Assembly (NCBI GenBank): GCA_030151505.1
Contig: JASLDQ010000147.1
Coordinates: 1 to 5,153, forward strand
Reading direction: 5' to 3'
Source: Chromobacteriaceae bacterium
GTDB lineage: Bacteria > Pseudomonadota > Gammaproteobacteria > Burkholderiales > Aquaspirillaceae
DNA length: 5,153 nucleotides
Positions within the stretch are counted from its first letter, which is position 1. Every line of letters begins with the position of its first letter. The translations under genes were made by a program, and so were the position numbers. Below, piece after piece: positions 1-5,153 of the stretch. The notes under the pieces are model-generated. The model was not told where the DNA came from. It did not search any database and was given only the letters and a program-made list of their open reading frames with translations.

Positions 1-2189
1 TCGGTCAGCACCATGGCGTCTTCGCCGGCATTCGGCACATCGGACAGACCGAGGATTTCGACCGGAATCGACGGACCCGCTTCGTCCACCGGCTTGCCGC
101 TTTCGTCGTTCATTGCGCGAACGCGACCGAAGGCAGTACCGGCCAGCACGATGTCGCCCTTGCGCAGGGTACCGGACTGCACCAGCAGCGTCGCCACCGA
201 ACCGCGCCCCTTGTCCAGGCGCGCTTCGACGATGATGCCCTTGGCCGGCGTGTCGCGCGGTGCGGTCAGCTCCAGCACTTCGGCTTGCAGCAGAATCGCT
301 TCAAGCAGACCGTCGATATTGGTGCCCTGCTTGGCCGAAACCTCGACAAACTGCGAATCGCCGCCCCAGTCTTCCGGAACCACGCCATGGCCCGACAACT
401 CCTGACGGACACGCTCCGGGTTGGCACCCTGCTTGTCGATCTTGTTGACGGCCACGACGATCGGCACGCCGGCCGCCTTGGCATGGTGGATCGCCTCGAT
501 GGTCTGTGGCATCACGCCGTCGTCGGCGGCCACTACCAGCACCACGATGTCGGTTGCCTTGGCCCCGCGGGCACGCATGGCGGTAAACGCTTCGTGACCC
601 GGGGTGTCGAGGAAGGTGACCATGCCGCGGTTGGTTTTCACCGAGTAGGCACCGATGTGCTGGGTAATGCCGCCGGCTTCGCCGGAGGCAACCTTGGCAC
701 GACGGATGTAGTCGAGCAGCGAGGTCTTGCCGTGGTCGACGTGACCCATCACGGTCACGACCGGAGCACGGTGTTCCTGCACCACCTCGACGCTTTCGCC
801 GTCGGCTTCCAGATAGGCTTCCGGGTCGTCGGTCTTGGCGGCCTTCGGAATGTGGCCCATTTCCTCGACGAGGATCATCGCCGTTTCCTGGTCCAGCACC
901 TGGTTGATGGTCACCATCATGCCCATCTTCATCAGGACCTTGATCACCTCGGCAGCCTTCACGGCCATCTTGTGGGCCAGATCGGCCACGGAGATAGTTT
1001 CCGGCACCAGCACTTCATGCACGACCGGTTCGGTCGGTGCCTGGAAGTTGGTCTGGCCGCCTTGCTGCTTGCGGCCACCCTTCTTGTTCTTCCAGTCATT
1101 GCTGGCATCGCCGCCACGGGTCTTGATGCCGCCACGACGCTTGTTGGCGTCATCGCGGCCACCCTCGCGGCCACCGGCCTTCTTCTTGCGGTCGTCCTCG
1201 CGACCGGCAGGAGCAGCGCCCGGCGTCGTCGCCGGTTTGGCGGCTTCGGCGGTCCGGACCACGGCGGGACGCGGCGTGTTCGGCCGACCAGCCGGACGAT
1301 GCAGCGTGTTTTCGCCCGACTTGGCAGCAGGCTTGGCAACTTCGACCGGCTTTTCGACCGGCTTGGGCGCTGCTGCGGCTTCGGCGGCGGCCACCTTGGC
1401 GGCGGCGCGACGCGCTTCACGTTCTTGGCGTTCGCGGATCAGGGCGTCCTGACGGGCGCGCAGTTCGTTGTGGCGGCGCTCTTCCGCCTCGCGCGCGGCG
1501 ATTTCTTCCGGACTGAGAATGGAGACCGGCGCATGCGGTGCAGCCGGCTTGGCCGGCTCGACCTTGGCCACTTCGGGCTTGTTGTCCTTCTTGCTCTTGG
1601 CGGCTGCTTGCGCCTCGGCCTTCGGCTCGGCTTTGGCCTGCGCCGGCTTGGCGGCGACAGGCTGCTGTTCTGCTTTCACTTCCGTTTCGGCTTTCGCTAC
1701 TTGTTCCACGGCCGGTTTGGTCGCTTCGACGACAGGCTCAGGCTTGGGCTCGACCTTGACTTCCGGCTTGACCGCTTCGACCGGAGCGGGCGCAACGGTA
1801 GGCTCAGGCGCCACGACAGGCTCGGGCTTGGATTCCACCACCGGAGCGGCGGGCGGCGTCACCGCGACTGGCGCAGCCTTGGGAGCCTCGTCTTCCGGGC
1901 GCACCACGACGCGCTTCTTGCGCACTTCCACCTGAATGGTTCGCGACTTGCCGCTGTTGTCCGGACGGCGAATCTCGGTGGTTTCCTTGCGGTTCAGGGT
2001 GATGCGGCCGGCACCGCCCTGCGTGCCACGGCCGGAACGCAGATGCTCGAGCAGGCGGTTTTTGTCCTGTTCGGTCAGCGCGTCGTCGACATTGGTTTTG
2101 TTGACGCCAGCCGATTGCAACTGCTCAAGCAGATGCTCGGGCTGCAGCTTCAGTTCGCTGGCAAATTGTTTAACATTCGTTTCTTGCAT
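1..2189 (-). CDS. infB: Translation initiation factor IF2, N-terminal 729 residues (3' end beyond window)
   Basis: IF2 is the cytoplasmic GTPase that brings formyl-Met-tRNA to the 30S subunit and promotes subunit joining. The ATG at 2187-2189 follows an AGGAAA ribosome-binding site and gives [15 protein letters not shown], a typical IF2 N-terminus. Seen in order: an IF2_N domain (about 1-52); a basic IF2-associated segment ending in QVEVRKKR (about 60-95); a long Ala/Pro/Lys/Glu-rich linker (about 96-385), turning Arg/Gly/Lys-rich near its end; a second IF2_N-like domain (about 391-446); and the G domain. G-domain motifs are G1 GHVDHGKT (482-489), G3 DTPGH (528-532), G4 NKID (582-585) and G5 SAK (618-620). 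The beta-barrel domain II follows and the reading frame is still open at base 1. Bacterial IF2 with this layout is usually about 900 or more residues, so the C-terminal fMet-tRNA-binding part lies outside. No frameshift or missing motif was seen. It is the third gene of the operon, 35 bases after nusA. Confidence 0.98.
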   Translation of the reverse strand, partial: MQETNVKQFASELKLQPEHLLEQLQSAGVNKTNVDDALTEQDKNRLLEHLRSGRGTQGGAGRITLNRKETTEIRRPDNSGKSRTIQVEVRKKRVVVRPEDEAPKAAPVAVTPPAAPVVESKPEPVVAPEPTVAPAPVEAVKPEVKVEPKPEPVVEATKPAVEQVAKAETEVKAEQQPVAAKPAQAKAEPKAEAQAAAKSKKDNKPEVAKVEPAKPAAPHAPVSILSPEEIAAREAEERRHNELRARQDALIRERQEREARRAAAKVAAAEAAAAPKPVEKPVEVAKPAAKSGENTLHRPAGRPNTPRPAVVRTAEAAKPATTPGAAPAGREDDRKKKAGGREGGRDDANKRRGGIKTRGGDASNDWKNKKGGRKQQGGQTNFQAPTEPVVHEVLVPETISVADLAHKMAVKAAEVIKVLMKMGMMVTINQVLDQETAMILVEEMGHIPKAAKTDDPEAYLEADGESVEVVQEHRAPVVTVMGHVDHGKTSLLDYIRRAKVASGEAGGITQHIGAYSVKTNRGMVTFLDTPGHEAFTAMRARGAKATDIVVLVVAADDGVMPQTIEAIHHAKAAGVPIVVAVNKIDKQGANPERVRQELSGHGVVPEDWGGDSQFVEVSAKQGTNIDGLLEAILLQAEVLELTAPRDTPAKGIIVEARLDKGRGSVATLLVQSGTLRKGDIVLAGTAFGRVRAMNDESGKPVDEAGPSIPVEILGLSDVPNAGEDAMVLT
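1729..1831 (-). repeat. In-frame 19-bp direct repeat in the IF2 linker
   Basis: A 19-base unit, plus-strand form ACGACAGGCTCRGGCTTGG, occurs at 1729-1747 and 1813-1831 with one mismatch. The copies are 84 bases (28 codons) apart, so they stay in frame. On the coding strand each encodes PKPEPVV or SKPEPVV. They lie in the low-complexity Ala/Pro/Lys/Glu linker of IF2, which suggests that part of the linker grew by internal duplication. Related shorter Lys-Pro-Val-Glu units recur nearby, for example [12 protein letters not shown]. Confidence 0.6.
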
Positions 2190-2193
2190 GCGG

Positions 2194-2199
2194 TTTCCT
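2194..2199 (-). promoter_or_regulatory. Ribosome-binding site of infB
   Basis: On the minus strand AGGAAA stands four bases before the ATG at 2187-2189. This supports that start, and no in-frame competitor upstream gives a better IF2 N-terminus. The 35-base nusA-infB gap holds no hairpin or promoter that I can recognise, which fits read-through transcription from nusA. Confidence 0.7.
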
Positions 2200-2224
2200 G
2201 TTTAATCCTTTGTCCTTGACGGGC

Positions 2225-3706
2225 TTACTGCTGCTCGAACCAGTGTTCGCGCGCCTTCATGATCAGGGCGCGAGCTGCATCCTCAGTAACACCGGTCATC
2301 TCGGACAGTTCGTCCACCGCAAGATCAGCCAGTTCGTCGCGCGTGGTCACATCATGATCGGCCAATTTGACCAGGATGTCCTGCGTCATGCCGTCCAAGG
2401 TGCGCAGCTCCTCTGCCACGCTGCTGACTTTTTCTTCCGAGGCGATGGCCTGGGTCAGCAGCGCATTGCGGGCGCGGCTTCTGAGTTCGTTAACGGTGTC
2501 TTCGTCAAACGCGCTTATCTCCAGCATTTCGGCGATCGGCACATAGGCGACCTCTTCCAGCGTGGTGAAACCTTCCGCCACGAGGATGTCGGCCATTTCT
2601 TCGTCGACGTCGAGGCTTTCAATGAAGAGCTGGCGCACTTCGGCGTCCTCGGCTTCATTTTTTTCCTCGGCTTCGGCCACGGTCATGATGTTGAGCACCC
2701 AGCCGGTCAGTTCGGACGCCAGACGGACATTTTGTCCTCCACGGCCGATGGCCAGCGCCAGTTGGTCTTCCTCGACCACGACATCCATCGCGTGACTGTC
2801 CTCGTCGACCAGAATGCGCTGCACTTCGGCCGGCGACAGGGCGTTGATGACGTACTGGGCCGGGTCTCCCGCCCACAGCACGATATCGACCCGTTCACCG
2901 GCCAGCTCGCCGGTCACAGCCTGCACGCGCGAACCGCGCATGCCGATGCAGGTACCCTGCGGGTCGACGCGCGGATCGTTGGCCTTGACCGCGATCTTGG
3001 CGCGGCTGCCCGGATCACGGGCGCAACCGCGAATTTCCAGCGCGCCTTCTTCGATTTCCGGCACTTCCTGCTCGAACAGGCGAACGACGAATTCGGGCGA
3101 GGTGCGCGACAGGATCAGCTGCGGACCGCGGCCATGGCGATCGACCCGCAGGAGGCAGGCCTTGGCGCGGTCGCCGACGCGAAGGTTTTCCTTCGGAATC
3201 ATCTGTTCGCGCGGCAGCAGGGCTTCGAGCTTGCCCAGCTCGATGATGGCGTTGCCGCGTTCGATCCGCTTGATTGTGCCCGACACCAGATGCTCGTTGC
3301 GATCGAGGAAGTCGTTGAGCACCTGCTCGCGCTCGGCATCGCGGATGCGCTGCAGGATGACCTGCTTGGCAGTCTGCGCGCCGATGCGGCCAAATTCGAT
3401 CGGCTCCAGCGGTTCTTCCTTCACCGTGCCCACCACGGCTTCGACGCCGTGCTCGGCGGCATCGGAAATAGCGATCTCGCGGCTGGGGAATTCGTGATCG
3501 TTGTCTTCCACCACGGTCCAGCGACGGAACGATTCGTACTGTCCCGTATTGCGGTCGATGGCGACGCGCACGTCGACCTCGTCCTCATTGAATTTTTTCT
3601 TGGTAGCCGATGCCAGCGCCATCTCCAGCGCGCTGAACACGATGTCCTTGCTGACGTTCTTTTCACGCGCCAGCGCGTCAACCAACAATAGAATCTCGCG
3701 ACTCAT
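2225..3706 (-). CDS. nusA: Transcription termination/antitermination factor NusA
   Basis: NusA binds RNA polymerase and nascent RNA, lengthens pauses, aids intrinsic termination, and takes part in rRNA antitermination complexes. The 493-residue protein is full length (E. coli NusA has 495). Domains seen: the N-terminal RNAP-binding domain (about 1-125), S1 (about 137-202), KH1 with its GMRG loop (255-258), KH2 with its GRGG loop (321-324), and two acidic C-terminal AR repeats (about 360-415 and 435-490). AR repeats contact the polymerase alpha C-terminal domain in E. coli. The start at 3706 gives [19 protein letters not shown], the typical N-terminus, behind a strong GGAGGGGA site. It lies 60 bases after rimP and 35 before infB, the conserved order. 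The E. coli operon is negatively autoregulated by NusA, which makes the terminator upstream of rimP relevant here. The gene appears intact. Confidence 0.99.
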   Translation of the reverse strand: MSREILLLVDALAREKNVSKDIVFSALEMALASATKKKFNEDEVDVRVAIDRNTGQYESFRRWTVVEDNDHEFPSREIAISDAAEHGVEAVVGTVKEEPLEPIEFGRIGAQTAKQVILQRIRDAEREQVLNDFLDRNEHLVSGTIKRIERGNAIIELGKLEALLPREQMIPKENLRVGDRAKACLLRVDRHGRGPQLILSRTSPEFVVRLFEQEVPEIEEGALEIRGCARDPGSRAKIAVKANDPRVDPQGTCIGMRGSRVQAVTGELAGERVDIVLWAGDPAQYVINALSPAEVQRILVDEDSHAMDVVVEEDQLALAIGRGGQNVRLASELTGWVLNIMTVAEAEEKNEAEDAEVRQLFIESLDVDEEMADILVAEGFTTLEEVAYVPIAEMLEISAFDEDTVNELRSRARNALLTQAIASEEKVSSVAEELRTLDGMTQDILVKLADHDVTTRDELADLAVDELSEMTGVTEDAARALIMKAREHWFEQQ

Positions 3707-3710
3707 GCAA

Positions 3711-3718
3711 TCCCCTCC
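3711..3718 (-). promoter_or_regulatory. Strong ribosome-binding site of nusA
   Basis: Minus-strand GGAGGGGA lies four bases before the nusA ATG at 3704-3706. It is the best Shine-Dalgarno match among the three operon genes and is much stronger than that of rimP. This suggests that NusA is translated more efficiently than RimP from the shared message. Confidence 0.8.
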
Positions 3719-3733
3719 GAATTCTTCCAGCCA

Positions 3734-3748
3734 GCTTGCCGCAAGGCC
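3734..3748. repeat. Short palindromic GC-rich motif in the rimP-nusA gap
   Basis: The 60-base rimP-nusA gap contains GCTTGCCGCAAGGCC on the plus strand. Its core CTTGCCGCAAG is nearly palindromic. The 11-base string TTGCCGCAAGG recurs exactly at 4307-4317 in the intergenic region upstream of rimP, and the related palindrome CCTTGCGCAAGG lies at 4284-4295. It has no T tract, so I do not call it a terminator. Confidence 0.4.
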
Positions 3749-3766
3749 GTACCGCCCGATGCCCGA

Positions 3767-4192
3767 TTAAAACTCCGGATCGAGCCGCGCTTTGTCGATG
3801 CTGCTGAACGGAATGCTGAACACCTTGCCGTCCACTTCGATTTCGACCTTGTCGCCTGCCACGCCCTTCAGCACGCCGATAAAGTTCTTGCGGGTTTCGA
3901 GTGGCAGACGGGTCTTGATCCGGGCGCGCTCGCCGACGAAGCGCACGAAATCGGCTTCTTTCTTCAGCGGCCGGTCCAGCCCCGGCGATGACACTTCCAA
4001 CCGGTCATAGTCAACATCCTCGACGGCAAACAGCCGTGTCAGGTGATTGCTGACACTGACGCAGTCGTCCAGCGTGATGCCATTTGGCTGATCAATAAAT
4101 ACGCGCAAACCACCGTTGCGCATCAGCTCCACGTCGACCAGCTCGTAACCGAGACCGGGCAGAGTGTTCTCAAGCAGCGTTCGAACATCCAT
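3767..4192 (-). CDS. rimP: Ribosome maturation factor RimP
   Basis: RimP (formerly YhbC/YlxS, DUF150) binds the 30S subunit and is needed for its late assembly. The 141 residues match the usual family length of about 140-150. The N-terminal alpha/beta domain (about 1-75) carries the family signature [13 protein letters not shown] (64-76). The C-terminal SH3-like barrel (about 80-141) includes the segment [21 protein letters not shown]. The ATG at 4190-4192 gives [23 protein letters not shown], the expected N-terminus, behind a weak GCGGAA site at 4203-4208. The frame stays open upstream to an ATG at 4351, and another ATG at 4234 would add 14 residues. Both upstream versions would be translated through the terminator hairpin and add residues not typical of the family, so I reject them. 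It is the first gene of the operon; nusA follows after 60 bases. Confidence 0.96.
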   Translation of the reverse strand: MDVRTLLENTLPGLGYELVDVELMRNGGLRVFIDQPNGITLDDCVSVSNHLTRLFAVEDVDYDRLEVSSPGLDRPLKKEADFVRFVGERARIKTRLPLETRKNFIGVLKGVAGDKVEIEVDGKVFSIPFSSIDKARLDPEF

Positions 4193-4202
4193 GTATGTTT
4201 TG

Positions 4203-4208
4203 TTCCGC
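4203..4208 (-). promoter_or_regulatory. Weak ribosome-binding site of rimP
   Basis: Minus-strand GCGGAA ends ten bases before the ATG at 4190-4192. It is the only purine-rich stretch near the start, and it lies directly after the terminator T tract. Pairing or polymerase pausing in this leader could therefore affect ribosome access. Confidence 0.45.
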
Positions 4209-4234
4209 AAATAAAAAATGGGCGAAACGCCCAT
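4209..4234 (-). terminator. Intrinsic terminator / likely attenuator in the rimP leader
   Basis: On the minus strand ATGGGCG-TTT-CGCCCAT forms a perfect 7-bp stem with a 3-base loop (plus coordinates 4218-4234). It is followed at once by TTTTTATTT. The T tract is only on this side, so it acts toward rimP. It ends about 17 bases before the rimP ATG, next to the ribosome-binding site, and no room remains downstream for a full promoter. Any transcript of rimP-nusA-infB begun upstream must therefore cross it. It could be a regulated attenuator of the operon, or the end of a small upstream RNA combined with partial read-through. A rimP leader attenuator family has been described in Gammaproteobacteria; whether this one is homologous cannot be judged here. 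Confidence 0.8.
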
Positions 4235-4248
4235 CCCTAATCTTTTAA

Positions 4249-4257
4249 ATTCTAACA
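4249..4257 (-). promoter_or_regulatory. Candidate extended -10 promoter for rimP-nusA-infB
   Basis: Minus-strand TGTTAGAAT contains TAGAAT (five of six bases of TATAAT) preceded by TG and one base, an extended -10. No good -35 hexamer is found 16-18 bases upstream; the best there is TTTCAT. A start near 4241-4243 would give a leader of about 50 bases that begins almost directly with the terminator hairpin. It is the best candidate in the A+T-rich stretch near rimP, but unproven. A promoter farther upstream is equally possible. Confidence 0.35.
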
Positions 4258-4281
4258 GTTTCCTGGCCGGAATGAAACTCC

Positions 4282-4319
4282 GCCCTTGCGCAAGGAACAG
4301 ACCGGTTTGCCGCAAGGGC
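4282..4319. repeat. Perfect 9-bp inverted repeat with an internal competing palindrome
   Basis: GCCCTTGCG at 4282-4290 and CGCAAGGGC at 4311-4319 are exact inverted repeats around a 20-base loop. The left arm also takes part in the perfect 12-bp palindrome CCTTGCGCAAGG at 4284-4295. As RNA, in either direction, the shared arm could form the long stem or the local one but not both. Neither is followed by a T tract. It could be an RNA switch in a long rimP leader, or a DNA site for a dimeric protein; the sequence alone does not decide. Confidence 0.5.
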
Positions 4320-4388
4320 CTGCCGATGACAAAGCATATTTTGGCCGGCATGATGACGCACGGACGCGTCTTGTCGCCATCGTCTTTT

Positions 4389-4418
4389 TTGACGCCGAAA
4401 AATTGTTTAGGCTACAGT
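4389..4418 (+). promoter_or_regulatory. Sigma70-type promoter of fadD
   Basis: TTGACG (4389-4394, five of six bases of the -35 consensus) is separated by 18 bases from TACAGT (4413-4418, four of six bases of the -10 consensus). The predicted start is near 4425, giving a 5' leader of about 108 bases before the fadD ATG. The spacer contains an A-rich run. This is the best promoter match seen in the intergenic region on the plus strand. Confidence 0.55.
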
Positions 4419-4426
4419 TAGCGCCA

Positions 4427-4444
4427 TTCAAACATACGTTTGAA
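4427..4444. promoter_or_regulatory. Operator-like palindrome, PsrA-type pattern, upstream of fadD
   Basis: TTCAAAC-ATAC-GTTTGAA is a perfect inverted repeat with 7-bp arms and a 4-base spacer. It fits the published Pseudomonas PsrA operator pattern (G/C)AAAC-N2-4-GTTTG(C/G) at every conserved base except that the last position is A where C/G is given. PsrA is a TetR-family repressor of fatty-acid degradation genes released by long-chain acyl ligands. The site spans about +3 to +20 of the predicted fadD start, a position expected for repression. In a betaproteobacterium the regulator may be PsrA-like or another TetR protein such as FadP; the regulator gene is not in this window. Confidence 0.6.
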
Positions 4445-4517
4445 GAAGTCAAGGCTCAGCGGGTCGGCATTCCTGCATGCGCTGGACTACACCAAACCAA
4501 TAACTGCGTCATGCCAC

Positions 4518-4529
4518 AGGGAGAAGGAG
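4518..4529 (+). promoter_or_regulatory. Tandem ribosome-binding site of fadD
   Basis: AGGGAGAAGGAG contains two Shine-Dalgarno-like cores before the ATG at 4533: AGGGAG ends nine bases upstream and AAGGAG three bases upstream. The first has the better spacing. Together they fix the start clearly and predict efficient translation. Confidence 0.75.
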
Positions 4530-4532
4530 AAT

Positions 4533-5153
4533 ATGGACAAAGTCTGGCTAAAAAATTACCAAAGCGGTGTCGCGCCCGAAATCGACATCAACCAGTTCCA
4601 GTCGGTGCCCGAAGTCTTCATCCGTGCGGTCGAGAAGTTCCGCGACCGGCCTGCCATGGCCAATATGGGCAAGGTCTACAAGTACGGCGAGCTCGACGAG
4701 CTCACCCGCCGCTTCGCCTCCTACCTGCAGCACACACTCAAGCTGCCGCGCGGCTCCCGCGTCGCCATCATGATGCCCAACCTGCTGCAATACCCGGTCG
4801 CGGTGTTCGGCATCCTGCGGGCGGGCTACACCGTGGTCAACGTCAATCCGCTCTATACCCCGCGCGAACTCGAGCACCAGCTTAACGACGCCGGCGTCGA
4901 AACCATCGTGATTGTCGAAAACTTCGCCAACGTGCTGGAACAGGTGATCGGCCACACCCAGGTCAAGAATGTCATCGTCACCGGCATCGGTGACCTGCTC
5001 GACTTTCCCAAGCGCCAGATCGTCAATTTCGTCATCCGCAAGATCAAGAAGATGGTGCCGCCGTTCAAGCTGCCGGGCCACGTCCGCTTCAACGACACCC
5101 TCTCCGCTGGCCGCCATAAGGAGGCGACCCCGGTCCAGCTGGGTCACGACGAC
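4533..5153 (+). CDS. fadD: Long-chain fatty acid-CoA ligase, FadD-like, N-terminal 207 residues (3' end beyond window)
   Basis: FadD activates long-chain fatty acids with ATP and CoA, through an acyl-adenylate, at the inner face of the membrane; this starts beta-oxidation and couples to uptake. The N-terminus MDKVWLKNY resembles E. coli FadD (MKKVWL...). The FadD-typical segments RVAIMMPNLLQYPVAVFGILRAG (split 76-98) and VNVNPLYTPRELEHQLND (102-119) are present, as is the later VNFVIRKIKKMVP stretch (164-176). Full-length FadD has about 560 residues. The window ends just before the expected ATP-binding YTGGTTGxxKG motif, so catalytic residues cannot be checked and another medium- or long-chain acyl-CoA synthetase is not fully excluded. 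The frame is open to the window end with no lesion. It is transcribed away from rimP and probably controlled by the palindrome at 4427-4444. Confidence 0.93.
   Translation, partial: MDKVWLKNYQSGVAPEIDINQFQSVPEVFIRAVEKFRDRPAMANMGKVYKYGELDELTRRFASYLQHTLKLPRGSRVAIMMPNLLQYPVAVFGILRAGYTVVNVNPLYTPRELEHQLNDAGVETIVIVENFANVLEQVIGHTQVKNVIVTGIGDLLDFPKRQIVNFVIRKIKKMVPPFKLPGHVRFNDTLSAGRHKEATPVQLGHDD

Larger units (their letters stand above)
4193..4532. other. Divergent rimP/fadD intergenic region
   Basis: These 340 bases separate the two head-to-head transcription units and must hold both sets of control signals. From the rimP side they contain a weak rimP ribosome-binding site, a terminator hairpin pointing toward rimP, an extended -10-like element, a pair of competing GC-rich inverted repeats, a fadD promoter, an operator-like palindrome, and the fadD ribosome-binding site. 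I saw no convincing protein gene. I also saw no tRNA cloverleaf, so the metY initiator tRNA gene that precedes this operon in E. coli is absent from this position. Confidence 0.8.

Noticed and set aside
2165..2180. boxA-like TGTTTAAC within the infB start region
   Set aside because: It lies on the non-transcribed direction for this operon and inside coding sequence, with no boxB or rRNA context; a chance match.
285..2219. 644-codon open frame on the plus strand opposite infB
   Set aside because: The product is rich in Gly, His, Leu and Arg with no recognisable domain, and it lies wholly antisense to infB, whose GTPase motifs are intact. GC-rich codon use opens such mirror frames.
2210..3691. 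493-codon open frame on the plus strand exactly opposite nusA
   Set aside because: Equal length to nusA looks striking but follows from codon register: the antisense frame lacks stops because of biased codons in nusA. No domain and no credible ribosome-binding site.
3767..4351. Longer rimP starting at 4351 (194 codons), or at 4234
   Set aside because: The added N-terminal residues are not typical of RimP and would be encoded across the terminator hairpin; the ATG at 4192 gives the normal family start and length.
4354..4390. Possible plus-strand terminator: GACG...CGTC followed by six T
   Set aside because: The stem is only about four base pairs with a long loop; the T run instead abuts the -35 element of the fadD promoter.
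4193..4532. Initiator tRNA gene (metY) as found upstream of this operon in E. coli
   Set aside because: No GTTCRANNC T-loop with matching stems and no CCA-ended acceptor were found on either strand.
4286..4885. 199-codon plus-strand frame overlapping the intergenic region and fadD
   Set aside because: It runs out of frame through fadD and has an Arg/Pro/Ala-rich composition typical of a wrong frame; its start overlaps the GC-rich inverted repeat and has no good ribosome-binding site.
4548..5147. 199-codon open frame on the minus strand opposite fadD
   Set aside because: It is antisense to a clear FadD sequence, rich in Asp, Val and Leu without a recognisable fold; a codon-bias shadow.

Overview
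The window holds the start of the conserved translation/transcription operon rimP-nusA-infB on the minus strand and, divergent from it, the start of a fadD-type acyl-CoA synthetase gene on the plus strand. Protein sequence and GC-rich codon use suggest a betaproteobacterium. The NusA opening [19 protein letters not shown] and the E. coli-like NusA with two C-terminal acidic repeats fit Neisseriales or Rhodocyclales best. This placement comes from recalled family resemblance, not from a search.

Layout from left to right. Positions 1-2189 (minus) encode translation initiation factor IF2, cut by the window edge: 729 N-terminal residues, including the whole G domain. Positions 2225-3706 (minus) encode a complete NusA of 493 aa. 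Positions 3767-4192 (minus) encode a complete RimP of 141 aa. Positions 4193-4532 are a 340-base divergent intergenic region. Positions 4533-5153 (plus) encode the first 207 residues of a FadD-like long-chain fatty acid-CoA ligase.

The three minus-strand genes are separated by only 60 and 35 bases with no terminator between them, so they should be co-transcribed. They link 30S subunit maturation (RimP), transcription pausing, termination and antitermination (NusA), and initiator tRNA delivery to the ribosome (IF2).

The coding regions are ordinary; the unusual material is in the intergenic region. A textbook intrinsic-terminator hairpin with a U tract points toward rimP and ends about 20 bases before its start codon, so any operon transcript begun upstream must pass it. 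This suggests attenuation of an operon that encodes the termination factor NusA. Upstream of the hairpin lie two mutually exclusive inverted-repeat pairings. On the fadD side, a good sigma70-like promoter is followed at once by an 18-bp palindrome that matches the published PsrA-type fatty-acid-regulator operator pattern. No clearly new protein system is present.
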